A DNA stretch of 64,000 nucleotides from Mumia sp. zg.B17 (GCF_019550915.1 NZ_JAHWCI010000006.1:186001-250000); one strand, 5' to 3'; counted from the stretch's first letter, positions 35,048 through 43,870 are shown. The notes: a model not told the origin generated them from the letters alone. Made by a program: numbers and translations.

Positions 35048-35056
35048 GAGCCCACC

Positions 35057-35941
35057 ATGAGCACGACCACACCCCGCCGATCTCAGGTGGCGAGCCTGCT
35101 CGCGACCACCCGCCCCCGTCAGTGGCTGAAGAACGTCATCGTCGTGACGGCGCCGCTCGCGGCCGGAATCCTCGCCCAGCCGGACGTCCTCGGCCGGGTC
35201 GCGGTCGCGCTGGTCGCGTTCATCATGGTCTCGGCGGCGGTCTACCTCATCAACGACGTCTGCGACGCCGAAGAGGATCGCCGTCACCCGGTCAAGTCGG
35301 CACGTCCGGTCGCGGCCGGCGAGGTCACGCCGGCGGCCGCGCTCGGGCTGGCGGTGGTGCTGACCATCGTCGGCGTGGGCATCGGGTCCTGGCTGACCTG
35401 GGAGCTCGGCCTCACCCTGGCTGTCTACGTCACGCTCCAGGTTTCGTACGCGCTGTGGCTCAAGCACATGGCCGTGATCGACCTCGCCGTGGTCGCGTCG
35501 GGGTTCCTGCTGCGCGCGGTCGGCGGTGGTGTGGCGACCGGTGTCGCCCTCTCACAGTGGTTCCTGCTGGTCGCCGCGTTCGGGTCGCTCTTCATGGTGG
35601 CGGGCAAGCGCTACTCCGAGTTCCATGCCCTCGGCAGCCAGGCCGGGACCCGCCGCTCGCTCACGCTCTACTCCGAGTCGTACCTGCGCTTCGTCTGGGG
35701 TCTGGCCGCGAGTGTCACGATCACCGCGTACTGCCTGTGGGCCTTCGAGATCGCGCCCGAGTCGGGCATCCCTTGGCAGACCATCTCGATCGCGCCGTTC
35801 GTGCTCGGACTGCTCCGCTACGCCGTGGACATCGACCGCGGGCTCGCGGGTGAGCCGGAGGACATCGTGCTGCGCGACCGGGTCCTGCAGTCGATCGGCG
35901 TCGTCTGGCTCATCACCTTCGCCCTCGGCGTCCTCGGGTAG
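35057..35941 (+). CDS. ubiA: Decaprenyl-phosphate phosphoribosyltransferase (UbiA family)
   Basis: A 294-residue prenyltransferase with eight to nine helices. Motif NDVCDAEEDRRHPVKSARPVAAG (Asn66, Asp67, Asp70, Asp74) is the Mg-diphosphate site of the UbiA superfamily. The second acidic motif is degenerate, RYAVDIDRG near residue 255, as in the Rv3806c type, which transfers phosphoribose from PRPP to decaprenyl phosphate. The lysine-containing start ATTRPRQWLKNVIV is typical. The product is converted to decaprenyl-phosphoarabinose, the donor used by arabinosyltransferases such as the AftD-like protein here. The epimerase pair DprE1/DprE2 is not in the window. A quinone or other polyprenyl role is the less likely alternative. 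Confidence 0.88.
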   Translation: MSTTTPRRSQVASLLATTRPRQWLKNVIVVTAPLAAGILAQPDVLGRVAVALVAFIMVSAAVYLINDVCDAEEDRRHPVKSARPVAAGEVTPAAALGLAVVLTIVGVGIGSWLTWELGLTLAVYVTLQVSYALWLKHMAVIDLAVVASGFLLRAVGGGVATGVALSQWFLLVAAFGSLFMVAGKRYSEFHALGSQAGTRRSLTLYSESYLRFVWGLAASVTITAYCLWAFEIAPESGIPWQTISIAPFVLGLLRYAVDIDRGLAGEPEDIVLRDRVLQSIGVVWLITFALGVLG

Positions 35942-35976
35942 CACACTCCGTTCGGTCGCTGGTTCGAGCCGCGCCG

Positions 35977-37521
35977 TCACGGCACTGCGTAGACCGTGAG
36001 GTCGTCGCCGGTGAAGACGGGGGTCAGGCTGTTGCGGAGGCTGTCGAGATCGTCGGCACCGTAGGCGTCCTCCTCTACCAGGACCAGGCCGATCCCTTCC
36101 GCCCTCAGAGCGGCGGCCGGGTCCGGCGAGTCGAGAGCGCGAGCGGCGGCGCGTGCCCGCGGGTTCTCCCCCGCGATCACCTCGCCGGAGACCACGAGGT
36201 CGTCGTTGACCACGGTCTCGCGCGGGAAGTAGCGCCCGGCCGGGTCGAGGACGACACGCCCGCCGTTCCAGGCCGGGGCGCGGAATGCACTGAACGGCAG
36301 CACCAGCAAGTCCCCGGCAACGTCGCTGTCGGCGATGGCTGCACGGGCCTGCTCCCACTCTGCGGGGTACGACACCGCCTCGAGCCGCCCGCCCGCGCCC
36401 CAGGCCAGATCCGGCATCACGGCGATCGGGAGCAGGACGGCGACGGCCAGCACGCTCCAACGGGCGACGCGCTCGCGCAGGCGTCGTGTGAGCGCTTCGA
36501 CGCCGGCGGCGACGAGGACGGCCTGCAGCGGCGCGAGCAGGGCGAGATAGCGCGCTCCGTCACGCAGCAGACCTGCGCCCGGCACGTTCTCCACCAACCA
36601 GCCGAGCAGGTCCGGGGCGAGCGTCCCGAGAAGGGCGATCGCGAGCCCCACCGCCGCCGCGGGGACCAGCGCGACGACCATCGTCCGCCGTCGCGGACGG
36701 CGCCAGGCGGCGACGGCACCCACTGCCATCACTGCCCACAGCAGCAGACAGAAGACCGTTGCGGTCGCCAGGTCCCGCGATGACGGGACGACGTCGGCAT
36801 TCCAGATCCCCCCGAGGCTGAGCGCGGCGCCGAGCCGCCCGAGGCCTGCCTCGGCCTGCAACGCGAACGCCGCCACGCCGGCGGCATCGCTGCGTCCGCT
36901 CGCCGAGTGGGCGAACCCGGCCACGATCCAGGGCAGGTTCAGCACCAGCGCGAGCAGCGCACCCCGGCCCCATCGCCGGCCGCAGACAGACACCGCAAGC
37001 ACCGCGCCGATCATCCCTGAGGCCGGCGACAGCGCGGTCGCGGCGAGCGGCACGACGAGCCGCCACCACCGCATCCGCTCGCCCGCGCGCACCTGCAGGC
37101 AGGCCACGACGAGCCAGGGCAGCGCCGCGTAAGCCACCAGCAAGGGCCAGTGGCCGATGACGAGACGCTCCGCGACGTAGGGGTTCCAGACGAACCAGGT
37201 GGCACCGGCGAGCTGGGCGCCGAGGCCGAACCGCTCCAGCAGCCGCATCGCTCCCACCCCGGCGAGCAGCAACGAGCCGAACAGCACCGCCTTCTGGAGC
37301 AGCCAGCCAGGGACGATCAGGTTGAGGACCGCGACGACGGCGTCCGAAGGCACCGCTCGGGGGGTCGCCGACCCGAGCCCCCACACGTCCGCACGGCCGA
37401 GATCCAGGCGCGGGACGAAGACCATGTCGTACGACAGCACGTAGCCGCCGACGAGCATCGGGGCGCAGATCAGCAGCGCCATGGCCCACGGCCAGGCGCG
37501 CCCCAAACGACGTCGTCCCAT
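35977..37521 (-). CDS. Polytopic membrane protein, GT-C-like, unknown
   Basis: A 514-residue protein with about ten hydrophobic helices (residues about 10-390) and a soluble C-terminal part of about 125 residues. An N-terminal loop contains LSYDMVFVPRLDLG and WGLGSATPRAVPSDA, and a later loop has WFVWNPYVAERLVIGHWP, resembling GT-C or related envelope glycan proteins, although no family can be named. ATG 37521 is used here; GTG 37524 is directly upstream. It is convergent with the UbiA gene (35-bp gap) and divergent from the flippase gene with only about 20 bp between start codons. A part in export or glycosylation of a lipid-linked glycan is inferred from layout. Confidence 0.65.
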   Translation of the reverse strand: MGRRRLGRAWPWAMALLICAPMLVGGYVLSYDMVFVPRLDLGRADVWGLGSATPRAVPSDAVVAVLNLIVPGWLLQKAVLFGSLLLAGVGAMRLLERFGLGAQLAGATWFVWNPYVAERLVIGHWPLLVAYAALPWLVVACLQVRAGERMRWWRLVVPLAATALSPASGMIGAVLAVSVCGRRWGRGALLALVLNLPWIVAGFAHSASGRSDAAGVAAFALQAEAGLGRLGAALSLGGIWNADVVPSSRDLATATVFCLLLWAVMAVGAVAAWRRPRRRTMVVALVPAAAVGLAIALLGTLAPDLLGWLVENVPGAGLLRDGARYLALLAPLQAVLVAAGVEALTRRLRERVARWSVLAVAVLLPIAVMPDLAWGAGGRLEAVSYPAEWEQARAAIADSDVAGDLLVLPFSAFRAPAWNGGRVVLDPAGRYFPRETVVNDDLVVSGEVIAGENPRARAAARALDSPDPAAALRAEGIGLVLVEEDAYGADDLDSLRNSLTPVFTGDDLTVYAVP

Positions 37522-37524
37522 CAC

Positions 37525-37543
37525 GCATGGTTATATCGGGTCC
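37525..37543. promoter_or_regulatory. Shared divergent promoter core (TTATAT / TATAAC)
   Basis: Only 19 bp separate the divergent GTG codons at 37524 and 37544. The stretch GGTTATATC gives TTATAT on the plus strand 7 nt before GTG 37544, and TATAAC on the minus strand 8 nt before ATG 37521. Both genes would be leaderless, with their -35 regions inside each other. Confidence 0.45.
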
Positions 37544-38767
37544 GTGTCTGGGCCCCCCGCTGAACCGTCCCGCGCGCCCGCCAACGTCAGCGCCGGCGGG
37601 AGGATCGCGGTGGCCATGACGGTGCAGAACGTCGGCGCGTACGGCTTCACGCTGCTTGCGGCGCGACTGCTGGTGCCGTCGTCGTTCGGCGCGCTCACCG
37701 CACTGCTCGGCGTCATCCTCGTCGCCAACGTCGCCTCGCTGGCGGTGCAGACCACGACCGCACGCCGGATCTCGGTCGACCCCGGCAGCGCCGAGCGGGT
37801 CGCTGGGACCGCCACGGCGGCCTCGGCCGCGCTCGGTCTGGGCGTCGGGCTCGTTCTGGTCGTGCTCAGCCCGGTGCTGTCGAGCATCCTCCAGCTCGAC
37901 TCGGTCTGGCCGGTCGTGCTGTGCGGGGCCGCGGTCGTTCCGTTGACGCTGATGGGCGCCCTTGCGGGCATCACCCAGGGCCAGCACCGCTGGAAGGCGC
38001 TGTCGGCGATCTACATCTCGAGCGGCGTCGGCCGAGCGGTCTTCGGCACCGCCGCGATGGCGATCAGCGCCACCCCCACCGCGGCGGTCGCCGGGATCAT
38101 GGTGGGCGCCTGGCTGCCGGTGCTGGTCTGCCTGCGGTACCTGCGGCCGGGCAGGCTGTCGGGAGCGCGCAACTACCTGTGGGAGGTCACGGTCGGCTCC
38201 CACGCCATGCTCGCCTACCTGGTCCTGAGCAACCTGGACGCGCTGCTGGCACGGGTCGCCCTGAGCCCGCACGACAGCGGGTTGTACGGCGCCGGCCTGA
38301 TCCTGACCAAGGCCGCGCTGTTCCTCCCCCAGTTCGTCGGCATCGTGGCGTTCCCGCGGCTCGCCCGGGCCCGTCCTGAACGGGCCCGCCGGCTCGCGAC
38401 CGGCGCCGTCGCAGTGGTCGGCCTGTGTGCCACCGCGGCCACCGCGGCGATGCCGTGGCTCGCCCTGGTGCTGGTCGGCGGCGACCAGTACGCCGAGGTG
38501 AAGCCCCTGTTGTGGCTGTTCGCGCTCGAGGGCTCGATCCTCGCCATCGTCCAGCTGCTGGTCTTCGACGCGCTCGCCCGCCGCTCGCACGGCATCGTGG
38601 CGGTGCTGTGGGTCGCCAGCGGGATCGCCGCCGGCGTGATCCTGGTGGCTCCGTTCCACGTCGCGGGCATGGTGATGACGATGGCCATCACGGCAGCCGT
38701 CGTCGCAGCGGCGGCTTGGTACCTGTCCGGCCGCACGCCCGAGCTGGTGCGATCGCCGCGCCCCTGA
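37544..38767 (+). CDS. Wzx/MATE-like polysaccharide flippase
   Basis: A 407-residue membrane protein with about twelve helices spread over its whole length, in the MurJ/Oligosaccharide-flippase/MATE clan. The N-terminal part GGRIAVAMTVQNVGAYGFTLLAARLLVPSSFGALTALLG is typical of Wzx-like lipid-linked sugar flippases, and a C-terminal PolySac biosynthesis-type half follows. It would move an undecaprenyl- or decaprenyl-linked glycan unit across the membrane. GTG 37544 is 7 nt after the shared -10 core. It is convergent with polA (15-bp gap). The substrate is probably the glycan made by the neighbouring enzymes. Confidence 0.78.
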   Translation: MSGPPAEPSRAPANVSAGGRIAVAMTVQNVGAYGFTLLAARLLVPSSFGALTALLGVILVANVASLAVQTTTARRISVDPGSAERVAGTATAASAALGLGVGLVLVVLSPVLSSILQLDSVWPVVLCGAAVVPLTLMGALAGITQGQHRWKALSAIYISSGVGRAVFGTAAMAISATPTAAVAGIMVGAWLPVLVCLRYLRPGRLSGARNYLWEVTVGSHAMLAYLVLSNLDALLARVALSPHDSGLYGAGLILTKAALFLPQFVGIVAFPRLARARPERARRLATGAVAVVGLCATAATAAMPWLALVLVGGDQYAEVKPLLWLFALEGSILAIVQLLVFDALARRSHGIVAVLWVASGIAAGVILVAPFHVAGMVMTMAITAAVVAAAAWYLSGRTPELVRSPRP

Positions 38768-38782
38768 GCCGGCGGTGCCGCG

Positions 38783-41497
38783 CTAGTGGCCGGCCTCGTG
38801 CCAGGACCGTCCCACACCGACGGACACGTCGAGCGGGACAGCGAGGGTCGCAGCTGCCGCCATCTCGGCGCGGACGAGCTTCTCGACCTCGTCCCGCTCC
38901 CCCGGCGCCACCTCGAGCACCAGCTCGTCGTGGACCTGGAGCAGGAGCCGCGACGCCAGCCCCGACTCCCGCAGGGCCCGGTGCACGCCGAGCATCGCAA
39001 CCTTGATGATGTCGGCGGCCGATCCCTGGATCGGGGCGTTGAGCGCCATCCGCTCGGCCATCTCGCGACGCTGACGGTTGTCGCTGGTGAGGTCGGGGAG
39101 ATAACGCCGGCGACCCATGATGGTCTCCGTGAACCCGGTCCGGCGGGCTTCGTCGACCACGCCTCGCAGGTAGTCGCGCACCCCGCCGAACTGAGCGAAG
39201 TATTCGTCCATGAGCGCCTGGGCCTCACGGGTCTCGATGCCCAGCTGCTGGCTCAGGCCGTACGAGGAGAGCCCGTAGGCCAGGCCGTAGTTCATCGCCT
39301 TGATCCGTGAGCGCATGCCCACGTCGATCGACTCCGGGTCGACCTGGAACACCCGGGCCGCGGTCTGCGTGTGGAAGTCGGTGCCGGAGTTGAAGGCGTC
39401 GATGATGCCGTGATCCTCCGACAGGTCGGCCATGATCCGCATCTCGATCTGGCTGTAGTCGGCCGTCAGCAGTGTCTCGAACGCCTCGCCGACGACGAAC
39501 GCCTCACGGATCCTGCGCCCGGCAGCCGTGCGGATCGGGATGTTCTGGAGGTTGGGGTCGGCCGAGCTGAGTCGACCGGTGGCGGCGATGGTCTGGTTGT
39601 AGGTCGTGTGGATGCGACCGTCGGGCGCCACCGTCTTGCGCAGGCCCTCGACCGTCACCCGCAGCCGGGTGGCGTCGCGGTGCTCGAGCATGTGCAGGAG
39701 GAACGGGTGCTCGGTCTTGACGTAGAGCTGCTGCAACGCGTCGGCGTCGGTCGTGTAGCCGGTCTTGGTCCGCTTGGTCTTGGGCATGCCCAGCTCGTCG
39801 AACAGGACGACCTGCAGCTGCTTGGGCGAGCCGAGGTTGATCTCCTTGCCGATCACCGCGTACGCCTCCTCGGCGGCGGTGCGGACCCGCGTGGCGAACT
39901 CGTCCTCGAGCGACTCGAGGGCGTCGCCGTCGACCGCGACCCCGACCTCCTCCATGTCGGCCAGCACCTGGACGAGGGGCAGCTCGACGGTGTCGAGAAG
40001 CGTGCGCCCACCCTGCTTGTCGAGCTCCGCGTCCAGCGCCGAGCCGAGCTCGACGACGGCGGCCGCCTGGAGCATCGCGTCCTGCGCCGCGGCGTCGTCG
40101 GCTACGTCAAGGGTGAGCTGGTCGCCGTGGTCCTCCACCCGCAGCTCGCGCTTGAGGTAGCGCAGCGCGAGGTCCTCGAGGTCGTAGGAGCGCTGGTCGG
40201 GTCGTGCGAGGTAGGCGGCGAGCGCGGTGTCGCTGGCGATCCCGTCCACGGCCCATCCCTGCGCCCGCAGCGCGAGGATCGGCCCCTTGGCGTCGTGGAT
40301 CACCTTGGGCCGGTCGGCATCACCCAGCCACGACGCGACCGCGGTGTCGTCGGCCGGTGTGAGGGTGGAGACGTCCCACCAGGCGGCAGCGCCCTCGGCG
40401 GTGGCGACGGCCAGGGCATCGACGCGCCCCGTGCCGCGCCCCCAGGCGCCGCTCACCTGGACACCGACCCGGACGCCGGGAGGCGCGTGCTCGGCCAGCC
40501 AGGGGCCGACCTGGCCCTCGCCGAGCACCTCGCCGGCCACCTCGAAGCCCTCCTCGGCCTCCGGCTCCTCGGTCGAGAGCGTCTCGAAGAGGCGGTCGCG
40601 CAGCACTCGGAACTCCAGCCCGTCGAAGACGCGGTGGACGGCATCGCGGTCCCACTGCTGCAGGCTGAGGTCGGCCGTCGTGACGGGGAGGTCGAGATCT
40701 CGGACCAGGGCGTTGATCCGACGGTTGCGCACGACGTCGCCGAGGTGGTCGCGGAAGGACTGCCCCGCCTTGCCCGGCACCTTGTCAGCGTCGCGGACCA
40801 GGCCCTCGAGGCCGTCGAACTGGGCGAGCCACTTGGCCGCCGTCTTGGGACCGACGCCGGGGACGCCGGGGAGGTTGTCGCTGGTCTCGCCCACGAGTGC
40901 GGCGACGTCGGGATAGCGCTCCGGGGCGACCCCGTACTTGTCCTGGACCGCCTGCGGCGTCATGCGCGCGAGGTCGGAGACGCCCTTGCGGGGATAGAGG
41001 ACGGTCGTGCGGTCGGTGACCAGCTGCAGGGCGTCGCGGTCGCCGGTGCAGATGAGCACCTCGAAGCCGTCCTGCTCGGCGCGCGTCGCGAGGGTGCCGA
41101 TGATGTCGTCGGCCTCGTAGCCCTCGAGCTCCAGATAGGTCACCCGCAGCGCGTCCAGCACCTCTTTGACCAGGGCTACCTGGCCGCTGAACTCCTCCGG
41201 CGACTTGGAGCGGTTGGCCTTGTACTCGGCGTACTGCTCGCTGCGGAACGTCTGCCTGGACACGTCGAAGGCGACCGCGAGATGGGTCGGCTGCTCGTCG
41301 CGGAGCACGTTGATCAGCATCGACGTGAAGCCGTAGACCGCGTTGGTGTGCTGTCCGGTGGTGGTCGAGAAGTTCTCGACGGGGAGCGCGAAGAACGCGC
41401 GGTAGGCGACGGAGTGACCGTCGATGAGGAGCAGACGGCCGTTGTCGACCGTTGCGTCGTCGGCCGGTGCGGTGTCAGCGGTGCTGGTCGAATCCAC
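38783..41497 (-). CDS. polA: DNA polymerase I
   Basis: A 904-residue enzyme. The N-terminal 5' nuclease (residues about 20-310) has LLLIDGHSVAYRAFFA, VAFDVSRQTFR, YEADDIIGTLA and the HhH GVPGVGPKTAAKWL. The middle 3'-5' exonuclease fold (about 320-510) lacks the acidic catalytic residues, so proofreading is expected to be absent. The polymerase has motif A DYSQIEMRIMADLS, motif B RIKAMNYGLAYG and motif C LLQVHDELVLE. In motif B the position equal to Taq Phe667 is Tyr, as in mycobacterial Pol I. It repairs gaps and removes Okazaki primers. Start is GTG 41497. The GNAT gene lies 69 bp upstream on the same strand. Confidence 0.96.
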   Translation of the reverse strand: MDSTSTADTAPADDATVDNGRLLLIDGHSVAYRAFFALPVENFSTTTGQHTNAVYGFTSMLINVLRDEQPTHLAVAFDVSRQTFRSEQYAEYKANRSKSPEEFSGQVALVKEVLDALRVTYLELEGYEADDIIGTLATRAEQDGFEVLICTGDRDALQLVTDRTTVLYPRKGVSDLARMTPQAVQDKYGVAPERYPDVAALVGETSDNLPGVPGVGPKTAAKWLAQFDGLEGLVRDADKVPGKAGQSFRDHLGDVVRNRRINALVRDLDLPVTTADLSLQQWDRDAVHRVFDGLEFRVLRDRLFETLSTEEPEAEEGFEVAGEVLGEGQVGPWLAEHAPPGVRVGVQVSGAWGRGTGRVDALAVATAEGAAAWWDVSTLTPADDTAVASWLGDADRPKVIHDAKGPILALRAQGWAVDGIASDTALAAYLARPDQRSYDLEDLALRYLKRELRVEDHGDQLTLDVADDAAAQDAMLQAAAVVELGSALDAELDKQGGRTLLDTVELPLVQVLADMEEVGVAVDGDALESLEDEFATRVRTAAEEAYAVIGKEINLGSPKQLQVVLFDELGMPKTKRTKTGYTTDADALQQLYVKTEHPFLLHMLEHRDATRLRVTVEGLRKTVAPDGRIHTTYNQTIAATGRLSSADPNLQNIPIRTAAGRRIREAFVVGEAFETLLTADYSQIEMRIMADLSEDHGIIDAFNSGTDFHTQTAARVFQVDPESIDVGMRSRIKAMNYGLAYGLSSYGLSQQLGIETREAQALMDEYFAQFGGVRDYLRGVVDEARRTGFTETIMGRRRYLPDLTSDNRQRREMAERMALNAPIQGSAADIIKVAMLGVHRALRESGLASRLLLQVHDELVLEVAPGERDEVEKLVRAEMAAAATLAVPLDVSVGVGRSWHEAGH

Positions 41498-41566
41498 GCA
41501 CCGACTCTAACGGGCGCGGCAGACAGCGTTCGTCCGGCCGACCGGCCCCTCCCTCGACCGACCGGC

Positions 41567-42178
41567 TCAGTCGCCGGCGGGGACCGCGGCGAGCTCCCCG
41601 CGCGTACGGCGCAGCGACCGGCGCACGGCGATCAGGCGCCCCGTGCCCCGGCTGGCGCCCGTACGGCCGACGGCGCGCGCCCTCAGGACCCGCACTTTCG
41701 CGGCACGCACGGTGGCGTAGTGGCCGAACCCGAGCCGGGTGAGGAAGCGGTGCGCGTCGCGCGAGTCCGACGGCGCCCACGCGTACACCAGCGAAGAGTC
41801 GACCTGCTCGGCCCAGTCCACCGCGACGTTCATCAGCGCGCAGGCGACGCCCTTGCGGCGGAAGCGCGGGTCGACGTGCAGCTCGCTCACGACGACGACC
41901 GTCCGAAGGTGCAGCGGCGTCGCCGGGGACAGGTCGACGTGGATGGCGCCGACCACCCGGTCACCGAAGACCGCCACGCACAACCGCCGAGACGTGGAGT
42001 CGCCCACGAGGGTCAGCGCCTGCCGCGCCTCGTCCTCCGAGGGTTCCTCCCACGCGGCCACGACCTGCGTCGGGTCGGCGAGCGCAGCGCCCTCCGCGAC
42101 GCAGACCGACCACAGGTCGATCAGGCTGCGGGCGTCACCGGGGACTGCCTCACGGACCTCCATCTGAAGGCGCGCCAC
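41567..42178 (-). CDS. GNAT-family N-acetyltransferase
   Basis: A 203-residue acetyltransferase. It begins VREAVPGDARSLIDLW, the first strand and helix, and has the acetyl-CoA loop HVDPRFRRKGVACALMNVAVDWAEQ (R-x-x-G-V-A type) near residues 115-140, then RDAHRFLTRLGFGHYATVR, the typical C-terminal strand-turn. The last 40 residues are Arg-rich. GTG 42178 is preferred because AGGAGG lies 7 nt upstream; ATG 42163 lies farther from any ribosome site. The acceptor is unknown. It is divergent from the DUF554 gene across 140 bp. Confidence 0.85.
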   Translation of the reverse strand: MARLQMEVREAVPGDARSLIDLWSVCVAEGAALADPTQVVAAWEEPSEDEARQALTLVGDSTSRRLCVAVFGDRVVGAIHVDLSPATPLHLRTVVVVSELHVDPRFRRKGVACALMNVAVDWAEQVDSSLVYAWAPSDSRDAHRFLTRLGFGHYATVRAAKVRVLRARAVGRTGASRGTGRLIAVRRSLRRTRGELAAVPAGD

Positions 42179-42318
42179 CACTCCTCCTCCTGCGAGCGGC
42201 GGCCCGCGACTCGTGCTCCGGCGGGCGAAGGCCCGCACCGAGCGGCATGGTGTCGAGTTCGGAGTGAAACACTACGCCGTGGCGGAGCCCGCTGTCAGCG
42301 GGCTGGGGAGGGAGACTC

Positions 42319-43065
42319 GTGTTCGTCGGAGCAGGAACGGTCGCCAACGTGGTCGCCGTCCTCGTCGGGTCCGGGATCGGCCTGCTCGTCGGCAACCGTC
42401 TGCCGGCCCGCACCCGTGTCGTCGTCACCGACGGGCTCGGCCTGGTGACGCTCCTCATCGCCGGGCTCTCGGCCGTCGCCGTCACCGACCACGTCCTGTC
42501 CGACGCCGTCGGCCCGAGCGCGCCCGTCCTCATCGTGCTCGGTGCGGTCGTCATCGGCGGGCTGATCGGGTCGCTGCTCCGCCTCGAGCACCGTCTGGAG
42601 AGCTCGGGCACGTGGCTCCAGGGCCGTCTCGGCGGATCGGACGACGAGGGGGCGCGCGCACGGTTCGTCGAAGGCTTCGTCACCGCGTCACTCGTGTTCT
42701 GCGTGGGGCCGCTGACGATCCTGGGAGCCCTCACCGACGGTCTCGGCGGGGGTGCCGAGCAGCTCCTCCTCAAGTCCGCGCTCGACGGGTTCGCGGCGAT
42801 CGCGTTCGCCGCGTCGCTCGGGGTCGGCGTGATGGCAGCGGCCATCACCGTCGGGGTCGTCCAGGGCGGCCTCACCGTGCTGGGGGCGCTCCTGGGGTCC
42901 TTCGTGCCCGAGCCGCACGTCGTGGCGCTCACCGCCACCGGTGGCGTCCTCCTCGTCGGCGTGGGCCTGCGGCTGCTCAACCTCAGATCCGTCGCGGTGG
43001 GCGACATGCTGCCCGCGCTCGTCGTCGCGCCGCTGCTCGTCCAGTCGGTGGTCTGGCTGCGCTGA
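42319..43065 (+). CDS. DUF554 membrane protein
   Basis: A 248-residue integral membrane protein with about seven helices. FVGAGTVANVVAVLVGSGIGLLVGNRLP at the N-terminus, the FVEGFVTASLVFCVGPLTILGAL segment near residue 115 and SALDGFAAIAFAASLGVGV are the diagnostic repeats of DUF554 (YdfK-like) proteins. The function of the family is unknown, and a small-molecule transport role has been proposed from topology only. GTG 42319 follows GGGAGGGAG. It is convergent with the ANTAR response-regulator gene, with 12 bp between stops. Confidence 0.85.
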   Translation: MFVGAGTVANVVAVLVGSGIGLLVGNRLPARTRVVVTDGLGLVTLLIAGLSAVAVTDHVLSDAVGPSAPVLIVLGAVVIGGLIGSLLRLEHRLESSGTWLQGRLGGSDDEGARARFVEGFVTASLVFCVGPLTILGALTDGLGGGAEQLLLKSALDGFAAIAFAASLGVGVMAAAITVGVVQGGLTVLGALLGSFVPEPHVVALTATGGVLLVGVGLRLLNLRSVAVGDMLPALVVAPLLVQSVVWLR

Positions 43066-43077
43066 CGACCGTCGGGC

Positions 43078-43743
43078 CTACTCCCGCGCGTCGTCTGCGG
43101 GTCCGGCAGCGCCGTCGACGACCGCCGCACCACCGAGGGTGGGCCCGTGCTCCACGACGCCCTCGGCCACGGCACGCATCGGCAGACGCAGGTCCATCGC
43201 GGTCTTCTGGATCCACCGGAACGCCGCCGGCTCGGACACCCCGAGAGCCTCCTGCAGCAATCCCTTCGCCCGCTCCACCGCGCGACGCGTCTCGAGCCGG
43301 TCCTCCAGGCTCGCCACCTCGGCCTCGAGGGCCGCGACCTCGGCGAACCGGCTCACGGCCATCTCGATCGCCGGGACGAGGTCTGCCTTGCTGAAGGGCT
43401 TGACGAGATAGGCCATCGCGCCCGCGTCCCGGGCCCGCTCGACGAGCTCGCGCTGGCTGAAGGCGGTCAGCATGACGACGGGCGCGATCCGCTGCGCCGC
43501 GATCCGCTCGGCGGCCGAGATCCCATCGAGCTTGGGCATCTTGACGTCCATCACGACAAGGTCCGGACGAAGCTCCTCGACGAGGGCGACCGCCTGCTCG
43601 CCGTCGGCCGCCTGACCGACGACCTCGACGCCCTCCTCGGCAAGCATCTCGGCGAGGTCGAGGCGGATGAGGGCCTCGTCCTCCGCGATGACGACGCGAC
43701 GGACGGGAGAGGGACTACCAGGGGTGCTCTGCGCAGATGTCAC
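43078..43743 (-). CDS. pdtaR: ANTAR-domain response regulator (PdtaR-like)
   Basis: A 221-residue two-component regulator. The receiver domain (residues about 16-130) starts RRVVIAEDEALIRLDLAEML and has the phosphorylated Asp in LVVMDVKMPKLDG, the Thr of MLTAFSQ and the Lys of LVKPFSK. A short coiled coil (VAALEAEVASLEDRLETRRA) leads to the ANTAR domain (ERAKGLLQEALGVSEPAAFRWIQKTAMDLRLPMRAVAEGVV), which binds two-hairpin RNA sites and acts by antitermination. PdtaR of Mycobacterium is activated by the PdtaS kinase, not present here. It lies between polA and the liv genes, as in Streptomyces. A leaderless start is predicted. Confidence 0.88.
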   Translation of the reverse strand: MTSAQSTPGSPSPVRRVVIAEDEALIRLDLAEMLAEEGVEVVGQAADGEQAVALVEELRPDLVVMDVKMPKLDGISAAERIAAQRIAPVVMLTAFSQRELVERARDAGAMAYLVKPFSKADLVPAIEMAVSRFAEVAALEAEVASLEDRLETRRAVERAKGLLQEALGVSEPAAFRWIQKTAMDLRLPMRAVAEGVVEHGPTLGGAAVVDGAAGPADDARE

Positions 43744-43750
43744 ATGAGTA

Positions 43751-43756
43751 AGGTTA
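43751..43756 (-). promoter_or_regulatory. -10 element of the ANTAR regulator gene (leaderless)
   Basis: Minus-strand TAACCT ends exactly 7 nt before GTG 43743, and there is no ribosome site. Confidence 0.45.
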
Positions 43757-43787
43757 TCCCGCGCCTGCCGGTGTCCGACGGGCGCGA

Positions 43788-43870
43788 GCCGGGTTGGCGG
43801 AATGGTAGACGCGGTGGTCTCAAACACCACTGTCCGAGAGGGCGTGCGGGTTCGAGTCCCGCACCCGGCA
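43788..43870 (+). tRNA. tRNA-Leu (CAA anticodon)
   Basis: An 83-nt class II tRNA. The acceptor stem GCCGGGT (43788-43794) pairs with ACCCGGC (43863-43869), discriminator A at 43870. The anticodon stem GTGGT/ACCAC encloses loop CTCAAAC with anticodon CAA (43821-43823), reading UUG. The T loop is GGTTCGAGTCC. A long variable arm (GTCCGAGAGGGC region) is typical of Leu. The 3' CCA is not encoded. Confidence 0.96.

Noticed and set aside
39371-42448. A long open frame of about 1000 codons opposite polA
   Set aside because: Same cause: antisense of a GC-rich gene, with no recognisable motifs and no ribosome site.
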